This document shows positions 33,653-45,557 of a stretch of DNA of 64,000 bases, in pieces. A program made the position numbers and the translations under genes. Under the pieces are notes generated by a model. That model was not told where the DNA came from. It searched no databases and was given only the letters and a program-made list of their open reading frames with translations. Source of the DNA: Orientallactaga sibirica (taxonomy: Eukaryota; Chordata; Mammalia; Rodentia; Dipodidae); the NCBI GenBank assembly GCA_036365145.1, contig JAEOAD010000052.1:12833501-12897500 (forward strand), in the 5' to 3' direction. Each line of letters starts with the position of its first letter. The stretch's first letter is position 1.

Positions 33653-34552
33653 ACTTCAGCTTATAGGGCTAACGTGCAAACATGGTAGAAAGTGATTTCT
33701 GATGTGTGAATGTGACAGCACGGGGGCTCCAGAAGGCAGGGTCCTAAAGCAAATGACTTCACAGAGCCTCACTTTACTCTCCCGTGAAGGGTGGAAAGTG
33801 GTGATGTGTCCTGGCAGAGCTGAGGAAGAGCCGCCCTGTGGTTCCTGTGTTGAATGCAGCACTCCAGTGAGGCAGGACATGAGTGGAGCCTGCAAGATGC
33901 CAGCAACCAGCCCAGCAGCTGCGAGAGAGGGTTGATCAGATGGTCCTCAGTTCTAATATGTTGTGATCTGTGGGCTGGAAAGTCCACCCAGAAAGGAGCT
34001 TGGGAGGGCAAATGAGCTTCAAATAGATCATCAGGCAGCATTCAAGGTATGTGACCTCACTTTGTGGCTTGCTTTCATGCCATAAGCCAACCTGGTCTCC
34101 CAAGTTAGGAACCTGGGAGTCAGCCTCACTCCCCCTCACCCTAAGAAGCAGCTAACACTTTTCCTTTAGCCCATCTCCTCAGTGTTCATCCTGTCCCTGC
34201 TCAGCTTGGTTCTGTCTCTCACTTGTCTGGATATAGTGACCACTGTTGCCATCTCCACTGCTTCCAGATCTGCCCTGTCTCACCAAGTCTCTGCCATGGT
34301 GACATCTGAGCTCAGTAAGATGCAAACTTCCAGCACTTGTCTTCAGAGCTGGTGCCTTCACCAGCCTCGGGATGGGAACCAGGAGCAGCATGAAGCCATA
34401 CCCAGCCCTGCCCCTTGCAGCATGGCAGCCAGCTGCCCCCACGCAGTGGCCCAAGAGGGAGAGAATGCACCAAAGCCACAGGATGGCTCTGTGCTTCTTA
34501 GAGAGCAGTCAGTGAGGGCATCATGGGAGCCCTGCGCTATTCATAGCGTCAT
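33653..34552. other. unassigned sequence
   Basis: No recognised feature. Confidence 0.4.
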
Positions 34553-34630
34553 GGGATCGAGGCCAGCCTTAGCTACATACTGACACCTCGTCTGAAACAA
34601 ACTAACAAGCAAACCAAAGAAACAAAGATT
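34553..34630 (+). repeat. 3' half of a B1 SINE
   Basis: 'gatcgaggccagccttagct', 'actgacacctcgtctgaaac' and an A-rich tail are present. The 5' half is missing. Confidence 0.55.
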
Positions 34631-34664
34631 ATTCTAGGTCAAGGGAGGTCATGTAGGCTCTGTA

Positions 34665-34800
34665 TCTTTCTTGAGATGGGGTCTCACTTTGTAGCCCAGG
34701 GTTCTGAAGCGCAGCCCATGTTGTTCCGAAAATCTCAGCAGTCTTCCTGCCTCATCCTCCCCAGTTCTGGGGTTGCCTGCAAGAGTCACCACGCTTACCT
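34665..34800 (-). repeat. old B1 SINE
   Basis: 'cttgagatggggtctcactt', 'tgtagcccagggttctgaag' and 'ccccagttctggggttgcct' are an antisense B1, strongly diverged. It forms an inverted pair with the fragment at 34553-34630. Confidence 0.55.
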
Positions 34801-35234
34801 TCAGCTCTGTGCAGCTGTAAAATATATTTTTACTGGCATACAATGAATTAGGTTTCATTGTGGCATTCTTTTTTCGAACAAAAAATATTTTTTTGATGAG
34901 GCTGTGCGTCTTAATGGGAGGAATATTCAAGAATTTGTGGATGTTTTAAAATCACTACATCCATGTTTATTTTGTAGTTCAGGACCTCATCCCATGGTTG
35001 ATGTTGGAATATCATGTGCTTATCTCCAGGTCAGAGAGGCCTACTTAAATCAGGCCTGGAAGGTGCTTGATAAACATTTGTCCACTTATCAAGGGGAAAG
35101 GCAGAATGAGTGGTCAGTCATTGAAAGCCACACAAGGCCATGTCCCAGCCACTCAGACTCAGTTAGATAAACCTGATCTTAGACTTGATCATAGGTATGA
35201 CTTAAAAAACAAAACCAAAAACCAAAAAACTTAC
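34801..35234. other. unassigned sequence
   Basis: No firm feature. 'ggaaggtgcttgataaacat' (about 35058) recalls a MIR/L2 3' end. Confidence 0.3.
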
Positions 35235-35298
35235 ATCTTCTAGTGCTGGGATTCAATTGATGGTAGGAACATTCTACCACAGAGCTACACCCCTAAGT
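35235..35298 (-). repeat. ID element relic
   Basis: 'ctagtgctgggattcaattg' and 'ctaccacagagctacacccc' are an antisense ID head. Confidence 0.5.
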
Positions 35299-35299
35299 T

Positions 35300-35822
35300 T
35301 ATTTCTTTTTAATTATTTCATTATTGTGGTAAAATATCCATAACAACATTCAAGAATCTCAACTACTTTTAAGCATATGATGCAGTGACATTTCTGACTT
35401 TTTCATCCTTCCAAATTGTAACCATTGAACAATGAATAACACATTGTGCCCAGTAACACTAACTCGCAAGGCTTCTCCCTTTAACTCCTAGTGGCCTCTG
35501 ACTTCCTACCTCTGTATGAATTTGGCTCCTCATAAAAGTGGAACAATCCTATTTACCCTCCTAGAACTCGCTCATCGCACTGAACGTGTTTTCAGAGCTC
35601 CCGTGTGTTGTAGAAGTGCCAGCATTGGATTCTTTCCTTAAGACCCAGCGACATCCCATTTTATATATCCTGCATCTTGTTTGCCTCTTCTGTTGGTGGG
35701 CACCTGGGTGGCTTCCATTTAGTCTTACTGTGGATAATTCTGGCACGAATACTGGCATACAGTGGTGTCACTTCTTTTGGGAATGTACCTAGAAGTGAAA
35801 TTGCTGGGTTACACTGCACTTC
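35300..35822 (-). mobile_element. LINE-1M 3'-region fragment
   Basis: Antisense L1M landmarks occur in order: 'attgtggtaaaatatccata', 'gtatgaatttggctcctcat', 'aaaagtggaacaatcctatt', 'gttggtgggcacctgggtgg' and 'ctagaagtgaaattgctggg'. All are familiar from mammalian L1M copies. No coding capacity remains. Confidence 0.8.
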
Positions 35823-35824
35823 TG

Positions 35825-35866
<42 letters not shown>

Positions 35867-36165
35867 AGTTCATATGCGTGTATCATTTCATATGCACATC
35901 CGTGTACATGCTTATAGAGACCAGAGGACAACTCTGGGTGTGGTTCTTCAGCTACCCCATCCACCTCTTTTTGAGGCAGGATCTTCTAGGCTAGACCTGG
36001 CCGGTGAGCTCAAGGATCACCTGTCCTTGACTTCCCCTGCATGGGATTCCAGGCACACGTCACTATGCCCAGCATTTTCCTCATTCTGCATGGGTGCTGG
36101 GGGTCAACTCAGGTCTTCATGTGACTCAGCCAAGTGCCTAACTGAATGGAGCTATCCCCCAGGCC
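35823..36165 (-). repeat. GT microsatellite and B4/ID-type SINE
   Basis: (GT)n at about 35824-35866 is followed by the antisense composite body ('gagaccagaggacaactctg', 'tttttgaggcaggatcttct', 'gcatgggattccaggcacac') and the head remnant 'ggagctatcccccaggccc'. Confidence 0.75.
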
Positions 36166-38819
36166 CTACTGCTTCACGTTTTGAGGAACACAAACACAGG
36201 GGGATTCTGATGCGGAGCCAGGGTGAGAAGGCCTGACAGTAGGCGAGGACTGCTAAGCAGGTTCATCTAGCGGGTGGGGAAGGCTGGAGCTAGAAGCCAA
36301 GGCATATCCTGGAAGTCAAGTTCAAGTTCAGGGTGCTTGTGTCTATGCCAGCGCTCCCCCAACCTCTTTTTCTGACTTTTTCTCCTCTGGCATGAGAATT
36401 AGCTATACTTTGATGCCGAATCCACTCCTTGGTTCTCCTTGACTTTCCGTAGGATTTTCTGAAATGATGTGTGTCTATCTCAGTTTCCCCATGTGAACAC
36501 CTGTCTCATGCTTGCTCCCCATCTCTCTTCTTGGTCTGCCGAACAACAACATCGACAATGTGGAGATAAAAATTTGAGGGATATTTGAGCAATTTCAACA
36601 GTGTTTCCTCTGAGGACATATGTGGGGGGGAGGGGCATGGGTAGGTGCTGTCCACTGCCCGGCAATGGCCACCGTTAGGGCTCAGGCAGTGTCCCTTACT
36701 CACAATGTCACGTTTCTCATGTTAGTGTCTGAGTCACTCTCAAGACGGAGGAAGCTGTCTGAGCTGATGCTGCTGGTATTTTACACCCAGTCCCTCTGGG
36801 TTCAGCTTGTCACTGCGGAGCGTTATTTCAAGTTGTCAGCCTTTGTCATGCCAGCGGAGCATTTTCTGTTCCTGGCTCACGTTGACAGTCATCAGGAGCC
36901 GCTTGTTCCTAGGTGATGGGGTGGAGTGGAGACCCGTGAGGAAAGTCACAGAGAAAGATGTGATCTTACAACTAACCACCTAAAGTTGCCACAAGAACCA
37001 CAGGAAGTGCTCCTGGATGCATAAGCCCTGGGGTGGGCGGGGGGACTCCCTTTGCTGGTAGATCTGGGCAGTAGTTAACGCTTTGATGGTGGAGCAATCC
37101 TTCCTTAGGATCAGGTTAGTGCAAGGAAGGGCCTGTGTAGAACTAATGCTGTTCCTACTGTGAAGAGTGTGTCACGCTGGGAGAAGGTGTTTTGGTGCAA
37201 ATCGTAGTCCCCTGATGCACTGGAATCGCACTTTATTACCCAGAGGCCACTGCTTTGCTGGGGACATTCAGAAACCCAAAGGAACTCCGAATCCCAGAGC
37301 AGAGGTGAGTGTCCGGTGAGTATCACTGTTGTCTGGGCGACGAGGACACAGTGGGGGCTCTCACCGTTCTGGTGGCGTTTCTGTATCATAGGGTCTCTAG
37401 TAATAATCCTCTGTGTAGCCCAGGACGAGGCTGCTGTGGGTCCCCTTGCGTCTTCAGCTGGCTTCGTCAGGTTTCTGCTTTGACCCCTGATGTCTTGTCT
37501 TCAAACTTTGTTTTTGGCACCTTCTGGGTTCCAGCCTTGGGGAGACAGCTGACCACTTGGCGGGTCCACTGTGTTTTGTTGTCCTGGTATCTTCTTTCTG
37601 ACTTGGGGCCCAGTCCTCTCCCTGTCTTCTTCCCCACCATGAGCTTTTCCATTTCCAGCCTCTGTACCTGCCAAATGCTGGGCTACGGGTTCCGCCCCAG
37701 CTTCTGTTGTTCCCTTGGCACATGCTGACCCGGCTTCAGACACTGTTGGATCCCAGTGCCCATATTCCCTGCAATGACCCCCCCCCCCACCCCTCCACAT
37801 GTCACCCTGGCTCTGCGTACCATCTCTGGAGTATAGCAGAGAAGAGGCAGCTGCTGTCAAGCCACAGGATTTGGCGCTTTTTATCATTAAGATACGGCAC
37901 TTGGATCTCTAGCCTGTTTGAAATGGGAGCCCACAACAACATCGAACTGTCAACTGAAACATCGGAGTCAACGGCCAAAGCCGCAAGCCAGGATGGACTG
38001 TATCCGCGTTTTGATTCCTAGATGGACTGGGGTGGAAACACTTAGTTTAAGAATCCTTATAGCCATGGACATTGCCAAAGACACTTTTGGGAATTCCCTG
38101 GAGTGCTTCCAAGGAGAGGTGTTGTGTGTCTCTTAAATTGCTGCCTTTAGCCTGAGCATGAGGACAGTTGCCATTGAGCAAATCCTCAGCAGAAAGGAAG
38201 AAGAAATGCAAAGCAACCTAGTTGGTAAGCTCTGGAAGCTCTCCCATGTGTCTGCCCGTTTCTTCTTCTTGTCAGGCAGAATCCAGACCTGGAAAAATGG
38301 CCGTGTCCCAAATGCCACACGTTCTACAGCTTTGTCCTCTGCCCAGCTCTGATTTTAAATTTCTTCCATTTACAAGGAACCCTATACCTTTTTTGGGATT
38401 AAGGGTATTCTGAGACCACACAAGTCAACTCCCTTTGTTTAAATATTTTGGGATCTCTTTTCTGGAAACGTCAGAGCAATTTCTTAAAGCCTATGTGTGT
38501 GGGGGTGGGGTGAATACATGCAGCATGCCGCAAGAGCTTGAGTGGCACGTCATGTACCTAACGACAGCCATTCTGTGGATGTAGGGCCTGGGTAGCACAG
38601 ATTTTTTGGCCAGCAGAGCCTGTTAGACAATGCACCTCTACAAAATGTGGGTGTTTTCTCTTCAATCCAAAGAAACAGGCAACATCATAGATTCAGTGTG
38701 TTGCTGCTTCCTCAATGGCAAGCTTTCAGCAAGACTGGGATGCATCATGTTGTGAACTACCTGCAGAACCTTGGATAAGTCACGTTCTCTCACAGTCCTC
38801 AGACTTTCTCCTTTTCCAA
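36166..38819. other. unassigned 2.65-kb stretch
   Basis: The longest repeat-free stretch of the window. I found no exon with credible splice sites and no recognisable domain. Overlapping frames at 37309-37728 (plus) and 37501-37887 (minus) are mutually exclusive and featureless. A C-run lies near 37780. Confidence 0.4.
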
Positions 38820-39013
38820 AATATTTTTATTTATTTATTTTCAAGGAGAGAGAGAATGAGAATAAGTGGATGCACCAGGGTCTCTTGCCACTGCAAATGA
38901 AATCCAGATGCATGCACTACTTTGTGCATCTGGCTTTACATGGAGAATTGAATCTGTGCCATCAGGCCTTGTAAGCAAGCATCTTTAACTGTTGAGTCAT
39001 CTCTCCAGCCCCC
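38820..39013 (-). repeat. tRNA-derived SINE
   Basis: An antisense copy: tail 'atttttatttatttattttc', body 'tcttgccactgcaaatgaaa', head 'gttgagtcatctctccagcc'. Confidence 0.88.
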
Positions 39014-39139
39014 ATTTTTCACTTAATATAAAGAAGAGGAGTTGTTGATATCTGAGGTCTTGGAGACAGTATTGTCTCCTCCCCACGTGGTATTGGTAGC
39101 AGTCACTCAAGTGTCTTTTTTCAAACGTCTCCTGAGGCT

Positions 39140-39292
39140 CTTGTTTTTGATTTTTCGAGGTAGGGTCTCACTCTAGTCCAGGCTGACCTGGAATTCACTA
39201 TGTAGTCTCAGGCTGGCCTTGAACTCATAGCAATCCTCCCACCTCTGCCTCCCTAGTGCTGGGATTAAAGGTGTGTACCACCATGCCTGCTT
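39140..39292 (-). repeat. B1 SINE
   Basis: An antisense B1: 'cgaggtagggtctcactcta', 'gacctggaattcactatgta', 'ctagtgctgggattaaaggt'. Confidence 0.9.
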
Positions 39293-39704
39293 GATTTTGG
39301 TTTTCTTTTTTTAAAAAATATATTTTTTTAATATTTTATTTATTTTCCTATGGGAAAATTGGGGCCTAAGTCTGCTGTTTTTTAAAATTTTTTTTTCACA
39401 AAAAGTAAAAGAAAATATAAGAAATGCATAAAGTAGATAAAGAAATTTACCAGTGATTCCTGGAGACAGCTTGGAATATATTTTCTCACACTTTTATTTC
39501 ATTGTAGAAACATAAATATATTTTCATACTTTTAAGAAAAATTGACTACATTTTCTATATCATTAAAAACTCTTTGTAAAAAAGACTTAAATAAGTATAT
39601 AATGTTTTATAAATGGATGTAATTAGTTTGATTATTCCTCCAGTGTTAGAAATTTACCATAACTCATTTTCAAGTATTTATTTGTTGTAAATGCTGGCAA
39701 CTTA
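39293..39704. other. AT-rich sequence, possible LINE relic
   Basis: Strongly AT-rich with A-runs. It could be a decayed LINE 3' region, but no diagnostic word was recognised. Confidence 0.3.
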
Positions 39705-40131
39705 CCTCACCAAAGGCTTTTGTTCTTTTATGTGTTTGTGTAGAGTGTATCTGGCATGGCATATTATGTGTGATGCATGCATGTATATATGCAGATGTGA
39801 ACACGCTATGCACATGCATGCAGAGGCCGGAGGAGAACTTCGGGCTCTTTATTGCTCCTCTGTGCAATTCCTTGAGACGAAGTCTCTCCTACTTGGGGCT
39901 GCTGTTTTCAGTCAGTGAGCCCCAGAAATTCTTTGGTTTCTGCCTACTTCCCCCCCCACCCCCCGTGGATTAGTGTTACAGATGTGTATGGGAGGGGGCC
40001 ATGCTCATCTTTTCACATTGGTTCTGGAGAATGAAACATGGGTGGCCTTGGGCCCTCTCAGACCCTTGCCCTTAAGCAGTAAGTACACTTTAACCACTAA
40101 ACCATCTTCCCAACCCTCACCAAAGGCTTTT
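39705..40131 (-). repeat. B4/ID-type SINE with TSD
   Basis: The direct repeat 'cctcaccaaaggctttt' (39705-39721 and 40115-40131) brackets an antisense composite SINE that ends in 'taaaccatcttcccaaccc' (reverse of the tRNA-like head). The long intact duplication implies that this composite class was mobile fairly recently relative to its divergence. Confidence 0.88.
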
Positions 40132-40144
40132 AAAAATGAATATT

Positions 40145-40455
40145 TCTGGGGCTAGGAAGATGGCTCAGTGGGGAAGGTGCTTGCGCACAAGCATGAGGAC
40201 CTGCGTTTGGGGCTCCAGGATCCATGTAAAAGATGGGCATGAGGGCACACTTTCTAATCCCAGCAGTGGGGAGGGAGGGAGCCACAGGATCCCTAGGGCT
40301 GGCTGGCTCCCTAATCTAGTCAAGTCAGCAAGCTCTAGGTTCAGCAAGAGATCCTAGCTCAAAAAAGATGGTTGTGAGTGACTGAGGAAGACACCTGATG
40401 TCAGCCTCTACCTTCCACATGCGTGCGCACACACGCACACGCACGCACACACAGG
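40145..40455 (+). repeat. B4/ID-B1 compound SINE, sense
   Basis: Head 'ggggctaggaagatggctca', 'gcatgaggacctgcgtttgg', a B1-like middle ('ctaatcccagcagtgggg', 'agatcctagctcaaa') and the tail 'gatgtcagcctctaccttcc' with CA/GCAC repeats. It lies 14 bp from the antisense copy upstream. Confidence 0.8.
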
Positions 40456-40539
40456 AATACTTCTACCAGCAATGTATGAGACGACCCAAGCCACTACTAT
40501 TATCATTTGGCTGTTATTGTAGATGGAGATCATTATTGC

Positions 40540-41095
40540 CTCATTGTTAGTATTTTAATTTGAAATTCTTTGACAGCTCATCAGGCTAGATGTTTACCAG
40601 TTGAAATTTTTCATTTGGAACTTTTCTATTTGTGTCTTTTGCCCAGTAATTAATTGGGATCTTAGTGGTTTTGTTTGGTGTGTTTGTTTTTTGTTATTTG
40701 TTCTTTGCTTATAACCTTTGCTGCAGATATTGCTTCTAGTCTATTGTCTTTTAATATTGCGCACGATTTCTGTCATGCAATCTAATCCATCAGTGTTTTC
40801 CTTTGTAATTCCTTTCCTTATGAATATGAAAAGCCTTTCCCTTCAAGAAATAAAATATACTTTTATCTATAGTTCCTTCATTATTTGACTGCCTACATTA
40901 AGCTCTTTGACTCAGATGGAATTTATTAAATGTCGAATCTAAATGGACTTTCTTCTAAATAGTTAACCAATTGCTCTAGTATCAATTTTTAAATAATTCT
41001 TCACTTACTTACTGATTTGTAATACCGCCTTACCTTTTATTGGTTTGTTTCTGGCTATTCGTTCTATGTTGGTGAGCTCTATTGGGGGTTATGTT
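40540..41095 (-). mobile_element. LINE-1M fragment
   Basis: 'tttctatttgtgtcttttgc', 'taaccaattgctctagtatc', 'cttactgatttgtaataccg' and 'tttctggctattcgttctat' follow the antisense L1M 3' end order. The copy is highly decayed. Confidence 0.55.
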
Positions 41096-41865
41096 AATGT
41101 TAGGGAATTACTAACTAGGTCAAGGGACCTGAAAACGCATTGCTCTTAGCCCATCCATCTCTCCTCCCTATAAACTATCCTGGGAAGTTGTTGCTCACAA
41201 AGTGCATTGAAGTTAAGATACATTTTATTATCTGCTGGAATAGGGCTGTATGTTCTAGTTGTCACTTGATAAGTTACTGAATAACAAACCCCTTGAATTC
41301 AGAAGCATGAAATAACTACTTTATTATGCCTGTGGATTACATGGTCAGAGACGTGGAAGAAAATTGCGAGGATGCTTATTTGTGTTCCATAGTATATGAG
41401 ACTTCAATCACTGTTCTGTCTATTGGTTGGTGACAGCTGTCCACTGTAACTTCAGCTGAGGCCATTGGTCAGAACTATTCTCTGTGTGTAGCTGTTTAGG
41501 CTTTTTTAGAGCTTAGTGGCTAGATTCCAAGAAAGAATATGCTAAGAGAAGCTTTGCTACTACGGCTTAGCTTCAGGAGATCTGTAGGACCACTTTTGCT
41601 ATGGTTACAAGTATGTCTAGATTCAGGGATGAAGAGCATTTTCCTCACCCCTTGAAACAAGGTCAAAGTCACACTGAAGGAGGACACAAAGGAAAGGATT
41701 TCTGGCTGTGGCTGCCTGCGAGTGAAGGTTCAAGTTTCAGAGTGAGTGAACTCTGACAAGCTAGCCTAGACTACTTCTGCTCACGTTGTCTTCCTCCAGT
41801 GTCCACATGGCTCACTGCCCCAGTAACCTCAGATCTATGCTTAGAGACCTTCTCTCAGTGAGATA
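41096..41865. other. unassigned sequence
   Basis: No recognised repeat. It leads directly into the 36-bp minisatellite. Confidence 0.4.
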
Positions 41866-43619
41866 CCTGACCAGGACTCAGACTCGATCCCACTCACATG
41901 ATCTGACCAGTACTCAGACTTGATCTCACCCCCATGATCTCACAAATACTCAGACTTGATCCCACTCACATGATCTCACCAGTCCTCAGACTCGATCCCA
42001 CTCACATGATCTCACCAGTACTCAGACTTGATCTCACCCCCATAATCTCCCCAGTACTCAGACTCGATCCCACTCACATGATCTCACCAGTACTTAGACT
42101 TGATCTCACTCACATGATCTCACAAATATTCAGACTTGATCTCACTCCCATGATCTGGCTAGTACTCAGACTTGATCTCACCCCCCATGATCTCCCCAGT
42201 ACTCAGACTCGATCCCACTCACATGATCTCACAAATACTCAGACTTGATCTCACTCTCATGATCTGACCAGTACTCAGACTTGATCTCACTCCCATGATC
42301 TCACCAGTACTCAGACTTGATCCCACTCACATGATCTCACAAATATTCAGACTTGATCTCATTCCCATGATCTGACCAGTACTCAGACTTGATCTCACTC
42401 CCATGATCTCACCAGTACTCAGACTTGATCCCACTCACATGATCTCACAAATATTCAGACTTGATCTCATTCCCATGATCTGACCAGTACTCAGACTTGA
42501 TCTCACTCCCATGATCTGACCAGTACTCAGACTTGATCTCACTCCATTATCTCACAAATATTCAGACTTGATCTCACTCCCATGATCTGACCAGTACTCA
42601 GACTTGATCTCACTCCCATGATCTGGCCAGTACTCAGACTTGATCCCACTCACATGATCTCACAAATATTCAGACTTGATCTCACTCTCATGATCTCACC
42701 AGTACTCATACTTGATCTCACTCCCATGATCTGACCAGTACTCAGACTTGATCTCACTCACATGATCTGACCTGTACTCAGACTTGATCCTACTCCCATG
42801 ATCTCACCAGTACTCAGACTTGATCCCACTCCCATGATCTGGCCAGTACTCAGACTTGATCTCACTTCCATGATCTCACCAGTACTCAGACTTGATCTCA
42901 CTCACATGATCTCAGCAGTACTCAGACTTGATCCCACTCCCATGATCTGACCAGTACTCAGACTTGATCTCACTCCATTATCTCACAAATATTCAGACTT
43001 GATCTCACTCCCATGATCTCACCAGTACTCATACTTGATCTCACTCCCATGATCTGACCAGTACTCAGACTTGATCTCACTCCATTATCTCACAAATATT
43101 CAGACTTGATCTCACTCCCATGATCTCACCAGTGCTCAGACTTGATCTCACTCACATGATCTCACCAGTACTCAGACTTGATCTCACTCACATGATCTCA
43201 CCAGTACTCAGACTCAATCCTACTCACATGATCTGACCAGTACTCAGACTTGATCTCACTCCCATGATCTCACCAGTACTCAGACTTGATCTCACTTACA
43301 TGATCTCCCCAGTACTCAGACTTGATCTCACTCACATGATCTCACCAGTACTCAGACTCGATCCTACTCACATGATCTGACCAGTACTCAGACTTGATCT
43401 CACTCCCATGATCTCACCAGTACTCAGACTTGATCTCACTCCCATGATCTCACCAGTACTCAGACTTGATCCCACTCCCATGATCTCACCAGTACTCAGA
43501 CTTGCTCTCACTCACATGATCTCACAAATACTCAGACTTGATCTCACTCCCATGATCTGACCAGTACTCAGACTTGATCTCACTCCCATGATCTCACCAG
43601 TCCTCAGACTTGATCTCCT
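41866..43619. repeat. 36-bp minisatellite, about 48 units
   Basis: The unit contains 'actcagacttgatctcactc' and 'ccatgatctcaccagt'. Variants (cccatg/cacatg; caccagt/gaccagt/cacaaat) are arranged non-randomly. For example a three-unit, 108-bp block around 'cacaaatattcagacttgat' recurs near 42333 and 42441. Each unit carries two GATC tetranucleotides. One unit is shortened ('actccattatctcac', three occurrences). Confidence 0.96.
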
Positions 43620-43703
43620 CAAATCCTGGAATTCTGTTATGCTTCCTGGCTTTACTTTTTTTCAATGACACTTAGCATACAAATATATTTGACATGTTAG
43701 TAT

Positions 43704-43724
43704 AAACACACACACACACACATA

Positions 43725-43762
<38 letters not shown>
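43704..43762. repeat. CA/TG inverted microsatellite
   Basis: A CA run is joined through 'catatgtatatg' to a TG run, giving two complementary arms of over 20 nt with a 2-nt centre. It can fold back on itself on either strand. Confidence 0.93.
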
Positions 43763-43764
<2 letters not shown>

Positions 43765-43814
43765 AGTCTCCACAAGGGCAGAATCTTTGTTTTTTTGTTC
43801 GTGTATATCTCCCA

Positions 43815-43900
43815 AGTATATGAAATGGTGACTGGTACCTGGTAGGTGCTCAAACTTCCTAAATGAACCAGGAAATGAATGAAAGGCAGGATTTCTTTAT
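43815..43900 (+). repeat. L2/MIR-class 3' end relic
   Basis: 'tgactggtacctggtaggtg', 'ctcaaacttcctaaatgaac' and 'gaaatgaatgaaagg' recall the L2 3' end (catagtaggtgctcaataaa...gaatgaatga). Confidence 0.45.
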
Positions 43901-44189
43901 CCTCTTCTTTCTTCTTAGCATCCCTTGTGTGTGTCCCTTGGAAGCCAGAGGGACACAACCAGTCCATCTATTTATCTTCCTTTTCTTCCTGTTCCAACTC
44001 TATAGTCTTTCTGCTCAGTTCTTCTTCAATGGCCAGTTACCCCTCTGCTCAGCCAAAGTGGGAGGTCCTCCCCAGGCTCTGAGCCTTCCAGGGACACATA
44101 CTTGCTCCTGCATCCTTATGTTCCATCTGACTCTGTCCTTTACTCTATGGAAGTGAGGGCCCCACTATCTGGAAGTTACACATTTCTCC
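43901..44189. other. unassigned sequence
   Basis: No recognised feature. Confidence 0.4.
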
Positions 44190-44370
44190 TAGCTTGACAC
44201 CTCATTCCAGCACAAGGACACTGCATCCTTAGAACAACCTCAAGGGAGGGGCTTAGAGGTCAAGTGTTGAGGCCCCTGCTTGCAGATGAGGAAACTGAAT
44301 AGCCATGCAAGAAAAGAGCTTAGCTAGGGTTGTACAAAACCACAACTTGAGCTGAGGTGTCCCATCTTGG
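44190..44370 (-). repeat. MIR fragment
   Basis: 'ttgcagatgaggaaactgaa', 'agctagggttgtacaaaacc' and 'acttgagctgaggtgtccca' lie in antisense MIR order. Confidence 0.5.
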
Positions 44371-45341
44371 AACACATGAATGTCCACTTATATGCCTCCA
44401 TTCCCTTAGGATGAGGCGGTTGTGTTATTTGGGGGCTCCGGGCTACTTGTCAGACTCATTGTGTCCCAGTTTCCCCAAAAGGGAGATGAAAAGCCATCCC
44501 AAGTTATAAGACAATTGTAAGTCCTCAAGTTGTCAGGGACCAAACAGCCTTGTTATACAATCCAGAGTCCGTTGAATAGCATGAATGCAGCAACAGAGTG
44601 GTTGAATGTGTCTTTGGGACAAGTGAACCTTGTAATTTCATCCAATTACCTTCCAGAAATACAACTTTGACTATTTTTGAATACAGAAGTTACATACTGA
44701 GTAAATGATTATTTTGGTTCTTCCACCCTGGCTACCTTTGCTCTGAACATTTTGAGAACTTAGAATTTTTTGTTTAATGTACTAAACTTCTTTGAAGGTA
44801 CATCAGGACACAGAAAAGAACTTTATTGTGTCTTCTTTGATATACTTATTTGAACTCTGGGTCTTAATAAAGTGGGGATAATTTTCCAGAAGATTCCCTC
44901 TAAACCTAGCATCCTTCTGTTATAAGGAGTAGATGGTGCTGTAGAAGATGGAGTGGGCTAGAGGCTTTCTTTATGTAAATCTATTAATCCTTCCACCACC
45001 CTGGAATCTACCATCCAGTGCCAGGCAGATAATGAGTGTTATCCTTCAAATGTTGAACCACTGTATACATTTCAGCCAAAAGGTAGAAGCAGGCTTGTTT
45101 GTAGGTGCCAGAAAGGAATAAGTATTCACAGTTTGGATAAGAGCCTTGGGATTCTAGTGCACACTGCTGTGAGCCACATAGTAGATTAGTAGAGAGCCCC
45201 GAAGATTCTCATGGGGTTACTCACCTTACCCTCAGGGCGACTGCAAGAGTTTTGGAGTTTCCAGCTGTTCGATTGCACTCCTCCACCTGGCTCATTTTCA
45301 ACAGGCCTTTAAGGCTCCCCCCCTTCAATCCTTTCTCTGTT
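44371..45341. other. unassigned sequence
   Basis: About 1 kb with no recognised repeat or exon. It is AT-rich in 44570-44900. Confidence 0.4.
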
Positions 45342-45557
45342 TCAGTATCTCTCAACCCTTTTAATCATGGAGCTCTTTTCATCTTCTAACTGTAATTCCT
45401 TCTCATGTACTTTCTCTTTACTGGCTGCCAGTTCCTGGTAGATCTGCATATCACAGTGATCAGCCTGGGGCACAGGGATATAGCACGTAAGTTTAGCCTG
45501 TAAATAGAGCTGGAGTTTTAAGCTCCTTATTACCATAGAAATTAAAAATTCTTCCAC
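45342..45557 (-). other. short coiled-coil-like open frame
   Basis: A 71-residue frame whose last 35 residues are charged and heptad-like (for example 'IYQELAASKEKVHEKELQLE') and end at a stop. A possible acceptor ('ctgtgccccag', minus strand near 45467) precedes the charged part, but no good donor follows. It could be a decayed exon, a processed-pseudogene fragment or chance. I recognise no parent protein. Confidence 0.2.

Noticed and set aside
32590..33666. 358-codon frame in the 38-bp array
   Set aside because: The 38-bp period shifts frame each unit and several frames are open at once, so it is low-complexity repeat translation, not a protein.
37309..37887. Overlapping frames on both strands as exons
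   Set aside because: They are mutually exclusive and featureless, with no acceptor/donor pair of good quality.
41866..43619. CRISPR or satellite DNA
   Set aside because: Contiguous 36-bp units with no spacers. At 1.75 kb it is a minisatellite, not a centromeric satellite.
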